The notes beneath the pieces were generated by a model. The model ran no database searches. It worked only from the letters and a program-made list of their open reading frames with translations, and had not been told where the DNA came from. A stretch of 18,572 nt of DNA, from positions 1 to 18,572 of the forward strand of contig JBDRNO010000144.1 in NCBI GenBank assembly GCA_043811005.1. Reading direction: 5' to 3'. The translations under genes were made by a program, and so were the position numbers. Of this stretch, positions 9,701-17,500 are shown one piece after another (the first letter of the stretch is position 1; each line of letters starts with the position of its first letter). Origin of the DNA: JBDRNO01 sp043811005 (GTDB lineage: Bacteria > Bacteroidota > Bacteroidia > NORP154).

Positions 9701-11385
9701 CTACTCCTTACACATTCCTATGGTCAAATGGAGGTACTGGTACAACGATAGCCGGATTGGCAGATGGGATTTATTCGATTACAGTCACAGACACTAATGG
9801 CTGTACGGCTTCTGACAGCACGGCAATAATTATTGTCGCTCCGCTTCAGCCAATATGTATTGTTACTGTTGATACCACTTCAACAAAGAATATTGTAGTA
9901 TGGGAAAAACCTGTTGTAACAGGCATTGACAGCTTCAGGGTTTACAGGGAAATAGCAGGCCTTGGCTATACTCATATCGGAAGTGTACTGTACGATTCCC
10001 TGAGTGAATTTGTAGATACTACCAATAACATTAATCCTCAAATTACATCATACAGGTATAAGATATCTGTTATTGATTCCTGTGGTAACGAAAGTGTGTT
10101 AAGCGATTACCATGAGACTGTACATCTGCAAACTATAGTAGATTCAAATAATGTAAAAATGAACTGGGATAATTACGAAGGGTTCGGCTTTAGTTATTAC
10201 AGGTTATTAATAGACAGCACCGGAACAGGTAGTTTTACTCCAATAGATTCAGTTACGAGTTCCAATACTACTTATACGGATATTGATCCGCCATTGGGCG
10301 ATCTTACTTATGTGATAGAAGTGATGCACGCAACCGGATGTGAGGCAACCATAAAAGCCAAGAACTACAATTCATCCAAGTCCAATACAAGTTCAATTTC
10401 TACAGCTTTTCCCCTGTCAGCTATTGTTACAACCACGAATACCACCCAGGGTAATTGTGACGGTACAGCCACTGTCACTATAAACGGAGGCATTCCTCCA
10501 TACACATACCAGTGGGATGATCCTGGCAGCCAGAACACCCAATCAGCAACCGGGCTGTGCCAGGGAGTTTATATTGTGACCATAGCGGATGCAATGGGCG
10601 ATACAACGACTGCTTCAGGAACCGTGAATGAATTAGGCGGAGCACTGACAGTTTCAGCAGTAGCTACCAATGCCACCCAGGGTAACTGTAACGGTAGTGC
10701 AACAGCAATAGTGAGCGGAGGAACATCTCCTTATACTTACCAGTGGGATGATCCTTACAGCCAAGTGACACAGACAGCAGTAGCGCTCTGTCCTGGAACC
10801 TATAATGTTATTGTTACTGATGGTGAGGGAAATACCGAAACCGGCTCTACTACTGTGGGAGAATCAGGTGGCATACTGTCTGTTGCGACCTCAGTAACTA
10901 ATGCCACCCAGGGCAACTGTGACGGTTCCGCTACTGCCACCGCAAGCGGAGGAAATTTACCTTACACATACCAGTGGGATGGCAATACAGGCAGCCAAAC
11001 GGCACAAACAGCAGTATCGCTCTGCCCGGGAACCTATAATGTTATAGTAACCGATGTAGATGGGAAAACCGGAACAGCTTCAGCTACCGTAGATGAGATG
11101 ACTGGCATAGAAATTCTGACAGGGTTTCAAGCCCTGTCAGAGTTAAAGGTATATCCAAATCCAAACAGGGGAATATTCAATTTGGATATATACCTGGAAG
11201 AAAAAGAGGATGTAAAGATCGAGATATTTGATATGCGGGGGAAACTAATTTATTCTGAACACACAGGCAGGATATTTGGCTTGTTCGATAAACAAATAGA
11301 CCTTTCAAATTACCAAGAAGGCATCTATCATTTGCAGGTAATTACTGATAAAGCTATTATCAATAAGAAAATTATTATAGAATAA
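796..11385 (+). CDS. Giant secreted multidomain adhesin-like protein with T9SS type A sorting domain
   Basis: Complete gene of 3529 residues. The ATG at 796 is chosen because it begins a clear signal peptide: MKK, a hydrophobic core, and probable cleavage near FALGQ at residues 16-20. Domains in order, with approximate residues: choice-of-anchor J (21-186); CARDB-like/GEVED-like pairs (188-448, 452-709); two CARDB-like (715-932); a second jelly-roll domain (935-1110); CARDB-like and GEVED-like (1112-1370); CARDB-like (1373-1474); a DSYGDGWNG module (1476-1590); CARDB-like (1591-1700); a MAM-like domain (1704-1875); a short Cys motif with EEGIDCGG (1875-1899); a seven-repeat putative beta-propeller (1903-2275); a Thr/Ser-rich linker; nine SprB-type repeats (2326-3015); an FN3-like pair (3016-3205); three SprB-type repeats (3206-3435); and the sorting domain (3449-3529) with VYPNPNRGIF and a KKIIIE end. 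CARDB and SprB domains are known from bacterial surface adhesins, and SprB is the gliding adhesin of Flavobacterium. Surface adhesion or matrix binding is inferred and no ligand is evident. The frame is uninterrupted. Confidence 0.93.
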   Translation: MKKLFAILPALIIAEFALGQTFFFEDFEGVTIPVIPAGWTTYGQPGSDLYMSGDNTTANGAGYFPVPAHTQFAYTNDDVCNCDKSADYLQLPKFDLTGISLITMSFESYIDPSFGASATTVEASTDSAIWGNVFTIPEDASQWISNSVDLSAYGNQASVWIRFKYNDQGAWLSGFALDDINVFEPPPDDAGVIAFDTPVTGCNLSGSESITIKVKNFGTAAQSSIPVSYRIDGGSPVNDTIIATINPGDTATFTFTATADLSIEGAYTFDSWTSLSTDSINNTNDSLKNYVIFNDCYCTPAHTNGCTGVYTDRVEFAGIDNSSGGTGCNGNANGFIYYNGDSAEVYQGGTFPVTLTPDGINPEGFGVWIDFNDDGDFADAGEFVFSSVPTLASVSGIINIPVSASLGATRMRIRCINDGSSTYTPTAGDSCNTQSYGETEDYPVIIQTPPANDVGVIVFDAPVTGCNLSVSESVTIEVKNFGTAAQSSIPVSYRINGGTPVNDTISTTINPGDTATFTFTVTADLSTDGDYSFDSWTSLGIDSYNTNDSLKNYIVSNECYCIPSSTNGCTLVYTDRVEFAGIDNSSGGTGCNGNANGYIYYNGDTAEVYQGRTFPVTLTPDGDNPEGFGVWIDFNDDGDFADTGEFVFSSGPTLTPVSGIINIPESASLGATRMRVRCINDGTSSYTPVTGDNCNTQPYGETEDYPVIIQIPPPNDVGVIVFDAPVTGSLTVSESVTIKVKNFGTAAQSSIPVSYRIDGGTPVNDTISTTINPGDTATFIFSATCDLSALGIYIFDAWTALGTDGDNTNDSLINYSVACIDSNDVGVITIDAPVSGCGLSASEIVTVRVKNFGSAAQSSIPVSYRVNGGAPVNDTILVIINPGDIVTYTFPTTYDLSIPGTYIFDSWTNLPGDSNTTNDSLINYSIESVIAIDTFPYLEDFESGDGSWTPGGTNSTWAYGSPSASFIPAAASDTNAWVTNLSGNYNDDELSYLTSPCVDFSSMPVDPGLRFSHIFKTETGYDRGWVEYSTDGGTTWTKLGTASSGGTNWYNDVANNWWTGNSGTSGVWRTAGHKLSGLAGEPEVIIRFVFSADYTVTDEGFGVDDIYISKPPPNDVGVIAIDAPTNGCGLSANESITIRVENFGIDTQSVIPVAYRVSGGLPVNDTIFATLIPGDTISFTFTTTTDLSVADSTYVFDAWTSLTNDSTNTNDRLINYFVFNNCYCIPTYTNGCAQVYTDRVEFAGIDNIPSGTGCNGNIAAYIYYKNDTGKVVKGYDHTITLTPNGFNWEGFGVWIDFNQNNSFADSGEFVFFSTPALSPVNGNISIPFTAVSGNTRMRIRCINNYTPVAADNCNNQSYGETEDYLLLISDPPPNDVGVTSFIGPVSGCGLTSNENITVQITNFGTNAQVNFPIAYILNGGSPVNEIIIDTVNFGQTLTYTFSQTVDITTTSLNTLVVYTSLSGDGNFNNDTISTDIFYGDIETYIVIKTGAWGYEVIWEILENSTGQVVGTGSGYSDNSAYVDTVCLNSFSNYTFNAYDSYGDGWNGGTYAVTRCDTSNAVINNGGNIPDNGQCCGYELETTETFFVYPCIANNLGVVSITQPVSSCELSSSETVTVQIFNFGDSAQVNVPVAYRLNGGSPVNETIADSIKSGEIFTYSFSTTADLSTFDIYTIDAWTALSNDSIKANDTLIGYVVIDADISLFPYKEDFETFTPGLPGILQNKWENDSSDNFDWYVNSGATPSLNTGPAGDHTNSSGVYMYARAAFNTPVDTAILYSPCINIGSLPNPRLGFWYHMYGSAMGNLYVEADTAGTWVQLASFSGQQQTASSDPWERSKIDLSGYTNLRQLRFIAITGIGSEGDIALDDVKIYTEHCNNSISDFDEEGIDCGGEDCMTVCPVTFQRAYGGVEEEYGYTAQQTNDGGYIAAGTTKSFGFAQTLSDIYVIKTDSLGDTLWTRTYGETGNDYVNSISQTVDNGFIIAGNTESFGVGANKNDFYLIKIDANGVVEWSKTFTNSEWSNDKCYSVIQTADSGYALVGKSSGSYVVKTDVTGNVQWGSKINNVDLQSIIQISTNEYVVSGSTSSDPYNAVLMKIYPLTDSIVWSKQYGGFGRDYGSSLEQTTDGGYIISGHSYSFGTGGNPVVYLIKTDSTGTLQWSKTYGGPEIDYGYSVKQTTDNGYIMSGETRSFGSWGRNVILIRTDSVGKLVWSRAFDAGYCYSGNGKYIQQTTDNGFLTIGSTKKIGTGTFQSSGSDLDEPDLYLIKTDPYGNTFLCYETDVTSSIGTTTPATTESVISVTISPIGASSDRTTISKTTATQTINLDYINITGFNKKDVSCFNGDDGYAAVQYTGGTDYFSYSWQKANPYYGWSYTADSAYSLKADSYFVTISAKNACTSSDTVVISQPDAYISIPYSTTPITCFGDNDGAIDIAVSGGTPPYTYSWSTGDTVPDINNLTSGYYYLEVRDFNNCSKTTYSNVSQPSPVSASYDITTVKCKSGNEGAINMTMIIGVPPYSYNWSTGDNSEDIDTLISGTYYITVTDSTNCIMQDSAFVYEPDSLTTIMSQQTTSCNGYCNGVATVTGSGGTMPYTYQWDDPSSQTNASAIGLCAITFNVTLTDINSCSTTDSITVTQPTILQANLSKTDVSCNGGGDGTATATPSGGTTPYTYLWNNGQNTSTIIGLFPGTFSVNVIDANGCTVPTLSISINEPDVLAASFSGTTDVICKGDSTGSTIVTPSGGTPPYTYLWDDPGSQTVSNVTGLPAGTYTVIITDSCGNTEDEIIVINEPFALSSSIYKTDVSCNGNIDGAADLSVSGGTTPYTYQWDDLGSSTTQDITGLAPGTYTVDITDACAIAITDTAVIYEPVVLTTTMSKIDVSCNGGGDGSATVTTSGGIPPYTYLWNIGQIASAISNLFPNTYLVNVSDANGCTAPTNNITISEPAALGLSFAVSDATCGNADGDATVIVSGGTTPYTFLWSNGGTGTTIAGLADGIYSITVTDTNGCTASDSTAIIIVAPLQPICIVTVDTTSTKNIVVWEKPVVTGIDSFRVYREIAGLGYTHIGSVLYDSLSEFVDTTNNINPQITSYRYKISVIDSCGNESVLSDYHETVHLQTIVDSNNVKMNWDNYEGFGFSYYRLLIDSTGTGSFTPIDSVTSSNTTYTDIDPPLGDLTYVIEVMHATGCEATIKAKNYNSSKSNTSSISTAFPLSAIVTTTNTTQGNCDGTATVTINGGIPPYTYQWDDPGSQNTQSATGLCQGVYIVTIADAMGDTTTASGTVNELGGALTVSAVATNATQGNCNGSATAIVSGGTSPYTYQWDDPYSQVTQTAVALCPGTYNVIVTDGEGNTETGSTTVGESGGILSVATSVTNATQGNCDGSATATASGGNLPYTYQWDGNTGSQTAQTAVSLCPGTYNVIVTDVDGKTGTASATVDEMTGIEILTGFQALSELKVYPNPNRGIFNLDIYLEEKEDVKIEIFDMRGKLIYSEHTGRIFGLFDKQIDLSNYQEGIYHLQVITDKAIINKKIIIE
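1360..2940 (+). repeat. Tandem CARDB-GEVED duplication, about 790-bp unit
   Basis: The unit starting at GATGCGGGTGT (1360) recurs at 2152 and its CARDB part again at 2941, giving periods of 792 and 789 bases (264 and 263 codons). The first two units each contain a CARDB-like domain (VKNFGTAAQSSIPVSYR, then PVNDTI and NPGDTATF) and a GEVED-like domain (VYTDRVEFAGIDNSS, GVWIDFNDDGDFAD, ending YGETEDYPVIIQ). The third keeps only the CARDB part and has lost the Cys after VTG. The DNA copies are very similar, so the duplication is fairly recent. More diverged members occur at about 4130-4900. Confidence 0.85.
6502..7620 (+). repeat. Seven-repeat putative beta-propeller in the 3529-residue protein
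   Basis: Seven consecutive units of about 46-64 residues follow the pattern T(Y)GG...D(Y)G.S..QT.DGGYI.AG.T.SFG....D.YLIKTD..G...W.K. They begin near QRAYGGVEEE, TYGETGNDY, TFTNSEW, INNVDLQ, QYGGFGRDYG, TYGGPEIDYG and AFDAGYCYS. The fourth unit is the most degenerate, and the seventh carries an insertion before YLIKTD. The conserved W and the strand-like pattern suggest one four-stranded blade per unit. The fold is inferred from repeat length and count. Confidence 0.75.
7771..9838 (+). repeat. Nine SprB-type repeats (first array of the 3529-residue protein)
   Basis: Repeats of about 75 residues show the SprB pattern DVSCNGG.DG.A....SGGT.PYTY.W, then L..GTY.V.VTD..GC, ending in a (N)EP or QP boundary. 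The first three are more diverged. The fourth has extra cysteines. Repeats 5 to 8 follow the A-B-C-A subtype order that dominates the next gene, and the ninth (DATCGNADG, SNGGTGTTIAGLADG) is a distinct end subtype. Each probably folds as an Ig-like beta-sandwich forming an extended stalk. Confidence 0.85.
10411..11092 (+). repeat. Three SprB-type repeats of the NATQGNC subtype before the sorting domain
   Basis: Three units show (N)(A/T)TQGNC(D/N)G.ATA, GG..PYTYQWD and (G/A)LC.G.Y.V..(T/A)D. Cysteines sit in GNC and LC, unlike the VSC and GC positions of the main array. The last unit (10855-11092) matches the first gene's last repeat at 228 of 238 bases by direct comparison, without gaps. This block seems to be a shared tail module together with the sorting domain. 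Confidence 0.85.
11115..11141. repeat. REP-like palindrome inside the coding sequence, before the sorting domain
   Basis: The arms CTGACAGGG (11116-11124) and CCCTGTCAG (11132-11140) are perfect reverse complements, with one further A-T pair outside (11115/11141) and a 7-base centre. The segment is translated as part of EILTGFQALSELKV, the linker between the last SprB-type repeat and VYPNPN. The core matches the palindromes found between genes at 664-696 and 439 bases into the same kind of region at 11439-11471. The same linker position in the first gene holds a heptamer tandem repeat instead. Confidence 0.75.
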
Positions 11386-11391
11386 AGAATA

Positions 11392-11426
11392 AAGACTTCC
11401 GAAGTCTCCAAAACTTCGGAAGTCTT
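11392..11426. repeat. ACTTCGGAAGT-type inverted repeat downstream of the 3529-residue gene
   Basis: Perfect 14-base arms (11392-11405 and 11413-11426) flank a 7-base loop, starting 7 bases after the stop codon. It belongs to the same family as the nested element at 588-649 but lacks that element's inner palindromes. A tandem GAATAAA GAATAAA at 11380-11393 overlaps the stop codon just before it. It could act as a weak transcription stop, but no T run follows directly. Confidence 0.65.
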
Positions 11427-11438
11427 GCAAACAAATTC

Positions 11439-11481
11439 AGACCTGTCAGGTTTTCAAAACCTGACAGGTCTTTTCTTTTTT
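11439..11481 (+). terminator. CCTGTCAGG-type palindrome with T-rich tail, likely terminator of the 3529-residue gene
   Basis: Arms of 16 bases (11439-11454 and 11456-11471) are perfect reverse complements around one central base, giving a strong stem closed by AT pairs. A T-rich stretch follows (TTTTCTTTTT at 11471-11480). Its position and sequence mirror the palindrome at 664-700 after the first gene. From 11482 to the next ATG the DNA is AT-rich, with no recognisable -7 TAnnTTTG box and no Shine-Dalgarno sequence. Confidence 0.6.
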
Positions 11482-11576
11482 ATAAAGAGGATTTTATTTT
11501 AAAAAAATCATTAAATTGCCCTGCTTTTCTTAAGACCTTAACAGATTAATAAAAAAACCACAAAAAAAGATAATTT

Positions 11577-14500
11577 ATGAAAAAGTTATTTACTCTTTTA
11601 AGCATTACGCTGGTAATGAATTTTGCCACAGCGCAGACTATTACTTATTCTGAATCTTTCACCAACGGCAATATTTATTCCTCAGGTGACCCTCAGTATG
11701 ATAACTGGATAACATTCAGAAGCCAGTTGGATACTGGCGAGTTTAATTTTACAAGCGTAACTATTAAAGGCGATTTTGACCTGATAGGTATTTCATGTAC
11801 TGACATAACTATTGTAAACCAAATCGCTACTGCCATTAAAAACGGCAACCCAGGCATCTCATTTGCCGCCTGTGACGGAATAATATGGCGGGTAGGGGAT
11901 TGTGCCGGTGGAACAGAGCTCAATGCAAACAACCTCGGCACTGATTGTGCATGTACCAATCCTGGCTACACTCTACGACCAGGCATTGGAAATACAAACT
12001 GGGGTGGTGTTAACACGATCACCTGTAATGCCCCCTCTCAAACCATGACGGTGGAGTTTGAATATCTTCTTCCCATGTTAACCGGGCAAAAAGCATTTGG
12101 GGGGGCGGAACCTGATGATGCGGAATCCATCCAGCAAACTAATGATGGCGGGTATATTATTGTAGGAAAAACCGGCTTCGGGGCTGGAAGCTGGGACATT
12201 TATTTAAACAAGATAGATGTTGAAGGAAACATACAGTGGTCAAAAACCTATGGCGGGACAGGTATTGAATACGGTTATTCTGTTCAGCAAACAACCGACG
12301 GAGGGTACATTATAGCAGGATCTACAAAGAGTTTCGGGGCGGGGAGCGATGACGTCTATTTAATACGTACTGATGCCGTTGGTGATACTTTATGGACAAA
12401 AACCTATGGCGGAACACAATCTGACGCAGGCTATTCTGTTCGGCAAACGGCAGGTGGAGGATTTATTATCGCAGGACATACGCGAAGTTTCGGAGATGGG
12501 GATGATGTTTACCTGATCAAAACGGATGCTTCAGGTAATACGTTATGGACAAAAACCTTCGCCCGCTTATACACCTATGGCTATTCAGTACAAGAAACGG
12601 CTGATAGCGGGTACATTGTGGGAGGATATGATTATTTAAAATGTTACCTGCTTCGTACGGATGTGGACGGAAACATGTTATGGTCAAAAACCTATGGAGG
12701 AGACAACTATGACTTCGGCAATTCTGTGCAGCAAACTTCAGATGGAGGGTTTATCTTTCTTGGTGAGACAAAGAGTTTCGGAGCTGGAGTTTATGACGTC
12801 TATTTAATTAAAACCGATTCCAACGGTGATACATTGTGGGTAAGGACCTATGGGGGCACTAACAACGACTATGGTAAGTCTGTTAAGCAAACTCCAGATG
12901 GCGGGTATATTATTGCAGGCTATACGGAGAGTTTTGGTGCAGGATCTAATGATGTATATCTGATAAAAACCAGTGCCAACGGAGTTGTTATCTGGTCAAA
13001 AACCTACGGAGGAACAGGCGATGATTTTGGTAACTCCGTTCAGTTAACAAATGACGGTGGATATATCATAGCCGGCAAGTCCGATGGTTTCGGGGCAGGA
13101 GATGATGACATTTACCTGATCAAGACCGATGCTTTTGGAAATTCATGTAACGCAAATACACCAGCCACCATAACAAGTTTTACAAGTACGACAGTTCCCA
13201 TACCTGCAATCAATATAAGTTCCGGCGCTACTGTGGGCAGTACTTCCACATTAATTTCAAATCCTTCCACCGTAAATACAAGTTTATGCGATTTTGAAAC
13301 CCCGCCTGAGCAGACATTCCAAAAGGTTTATCACGGAACATATGATGATTACGCTTATTCAATTCAGCAAACATCAGATGGAGGATATATTGTTGCAGGT
13401 AATACTGCAAGTTTTGGATCTGGGAGCCAGGATGTTTATCTGATCAAGCTCAATGATATAGGAGATACTATGTGGACCAAGGTTTATGGGGGATCTGCAG
13501 ATGATTGGGGGACGTCAGTTCAGCAAACTTCTGATGCGGGATATCTCGTAACCGGGTACACCGAAAGCTTCGGTGCCGGGGGAAAAGATATTTATATGAT
13601 AAGAACAAATAATCTTGGAGACACTATTTGGACAAAGACCTATGGAAGCGCAGGATGGGATATGGCGTATTCTGCTATTGAAACCAACGACAACGGATAT
13701 ATTATTACCGGTATGATCGGCTTTGTAGCATGCCTGATAAAAACCGATTCTGACGGGGATACATTATGGACACGGAAATTCGGGGGAGGCGATTATGGCC
13801 GCTCTGTATTGCAAACAAGTGATGGGGGATATGTCATGGCTGGATATACAGATAATTTTGGAGCTGGCAGCAACGATGTATTGCTGGTACGTACTGATGG
13901 CAACGGAGATATGCTATGGACAAAAGTATTCGGAGGCGCTGGTCTTGATAATGGGTATTCAGTAAAGCAAACAGCCGATGGTGGATTTGCTGTAATGGCA
14001 ATAACATATAGTTTTGGTGCCGGAAATTCTGATTTTTATCTGATTCGAACTGATGCCAGTGGAAATTTACTTTGGTCAAAAATTTACGGTAGTACAAGCA
14101 ATGACGAAGGTATTGATTTTGATCAAACCCCAGATGGCGGGTTTGTAATGACCGGTCATGTTAATATTTTCGGCCCAAGCCATTATCTTATACGTGTTGA
14201 TCTCAATGGTAACCTGGCCTGGACAAAAAAATTCGGAGGTGATGGTTCGGAAACCGCCCAATCTGTTATATCGACAGCAGATAGAGGATATATTCTCACA
14301 GGTTATTCTACCAGCTTTACAAATGGAAGCAAGGATTTCTATGTCGTTAAAACCGATGCTGATGGAAACAGTTTCGGATGTCATCAAGTTTCAGTGGGTC
14401 TTACGGTTGGGACGCCTGCTACGATTGAAAACTCAACAGGTATAACCGTTAGTGCCGGATTAACTATCGGAACTACTGCCACAGTAGTTAATAGCGCTGC

Positions 14501-17500
14501 AACACAAGTAACGGACCTTGCTATTTCAACCACTTTTACCAACTCGGATGTTAGCTGTAAGGGAGGAAGTGACGGAGCAGCAGACCTGTCGCCATCAGGA
14601 GGGATTCCGACATATACTTATCTGTGGAATGACCCCGGCTCAAGTACAACAGAAGATATTTCATCTATTCCTGCAGGCACATATACGGTAACTGTAACGG
14701 ATGATAAATCATGTACAGCTATTGATACAGTTGTTATAAATGAGCCGACCTTATTGACCACCATCATTTCCAGCACTGATGTTACCTGTAATGGAGGTAA
14801 TGACGGAACAGCAACGATTGCACCTTTGGGAGGCACTCCTCCTTATAATTATTTTTGGAGTATGGGGCAGATCACTCCTACTGCCATTGGGCTTTATCCG
14901 GCTACTTATACTGTAAATGTGGTTGATAACCAGGGTTGCCCTGCAACAAATATTATTATTATCACTGAACCCAATGCCTTAGCCGCTTCTATCACAGGTA
15001 CGGATGCAACCTGTTATGGGGGAAGCAACGGATCAGCAGATCTGACAGTTATCGGAGGAACATTGCCTTATACATTTCTGTGGGATGACCCCGGTACAAG
15101 CACAACAGCAGATCTTTCAGGGTTGACAGCAGGGACTTATGAGGTTGATATTACGGATAATTGTACTGCTTCAATCACCGACACCGTTGTTATTGATCAA
15201 CCCACTGCCCTTATTAGCAGTATTGCAGTAACTGGTATAAGCTGCAACGGTATCATTGACGGAACGGTAGATTTATCAGTATCCGGCGGAACACCCCCTT
15301 ACAACTATCTCTGGGATGACCCCGGCACAAGCACAACCCAGGATATTTCAGGTTTGCCACCTGGCACATATACTGTTGATATAACAGATGCATGTGCAAT
15401 TGCTATCCCAGATACAGCTGTTATTTATGAGCCTGCCGTATTGACAACAATCATATCAAAGACAGATGTTAGTTGTTACGGAGGCGGTGACGGGACCGCC
15501 ACAGTCACTCCATCCGGAGGCACGCCTCCTTACAATTATTTGTGGAATATTGGGCAAACTGACTCTGTGGCGGTAGCCCTTTTCCCCGGAAACTATGGAG
15601 TAAATGTATTTGATGCCAATGGATGCCTGGCTTCAAATAGTATAACTGTCACCCAACCAGCTGTTTTGGCGATCTCTATTACAGGTACAGATGCAAGCTG
15701 CTATGGAGGTAGTGACGGAACGGCTGATTTATCTGTTTCAGGAGGAACAACTCCTTATACATTTATATGGAACGACCCCGGCTCAAGCACAACAGAAGAT
15801 ATTTCAGGATTGGCAGCAGGGACATATTCGGTTACAGTCATTGATTCCTGTGGAGCCAACATCCCGGATTCTGTGATTATCGCTGAACCACCTGCTCTTG
15901 CCAGTAGCATAACAAAGACAGACATAAGCTGCAACGGAAACTCAGACGGTTTAATTGACCTAACGGTTTCCGGCGGAACACTCCCCTACACTTATCAATG
16001 GGATGATCCGGGTACAAGCATAACCCAGGATATTTCAGGCTTGTCCCCAGGCATTTATACTGTTGATATAACTGATGCCTGTGCAATTGCTATATCTGAC
16101 TCCGCTATCATTAATGAACCGGCTGTATTAACCACTACCATGTCAAAGACAGACGTAAGCTGTAATGGAGGTGGGGACGGTTCGGCTACGCTCTACGCAA
16201 GTGGAGGAACGCCACCATATAATTATCTATGGAATAACGGGCAAACGACATCTACTGCAATGGGGTTTTTTCCTGGTAATTATACTGTAAATGTAACTGA
16301 TATCAATGGATGTTTGGCGTCAGATATTGTTACTATTACCCAACCCCCAGCATTGGTGATCTCTGTTACAGGTACGGATGCAAGCTGCTATGGAGGTAAT
16401 GACGGAACGGCTGATCTATCTGTTTCAGGAGGAACAACTCCTTATACATTTATATGGAATGACCCCGGCTCAGGCACAACAGAAGATATCTCAGGATTGG
16501 CAGCAGGGACATATTCGGTTACAGTCGTTGATTCCTGCGGAGCCAATACCTCGAATTCTGTGATTATCGCGGAACCGCCTGCTCTTGCCAGCAGCACAAC
16601 AAAGACAGACATAAGCTGCAACGGAAACTCAGACGGTTCAATTGACCTCACGGTATCCGGTGGAACGCTTCCCTACATCTATCAATGGAATGATCCGGGT
16701 ACAAACATAACCCAGGATATCTCAGGCCTGCAACCAGGCACATATACTGTGGATATAACGGATGCATGTGCAATTGTTGTCTCTGACTCCGCTGTAATCA
16801 ATGAACCGGCTGTATTAACCACTACCATGTCAAAGACAGACGTAAGCTGTAATGGAGGTGGGGACGGTTCGGCTACTCTCACCGCAAGTGGAGGCACTCC
16901 TCCTTACAATTATTCATGGAACAACGGGCAAACGACATCCACAGCCGTGGGGCTTTTCCCGGGTAACTATACCGTCAACGTTACTGATGCCAATGGGTGT
17001 CTTGCAACAGATATTATAACCATTGCTCAACCAGGCGCTCTAGCTGCTTCCATCACAGGAACAACAGATGTCTCCTGTAATAGTGATTCTACGGGCTCAG
17101 CTATAGTAACCCCATCCGGAGGCACATCCCCCTACACTTACTTATGGGATGATCCCGGTTTACAAACCGGTACAACAGCCACCGGGCTGCCTGCCGGTAT
17201 CTATACTGTAATCATTACTGATTCATGCGGAAATCCTGTATCAGAAGCAGTCATCATTGACGAACCTCTCTCTTTGGCAAGCAGCGTTACACAAACAGAT
17301 GTGAGCTGTAATGGTTATGCTGACGGTACAGCGAGCGTCACGGTTTCAAACGGAACAGTACCTTATACATATTCTTGGTCCCCGGGAGGAGAAACGGCAA
17401 ACAGTCTCTCTGGTCTGGATACCGGAACTTATGTATTAACCACTACTGATCTTTGTAGTGATATTATTTATGATACGGTTATTATTAGCCAACCCCTGAC

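Noticed and set aside
11482..11576. Promoter for the third gene
   Set aside because: The stretch is AT-rich but I find no TAnnTTTG box with a suitable upstream TTG, so no promoter was called, although one may exist.
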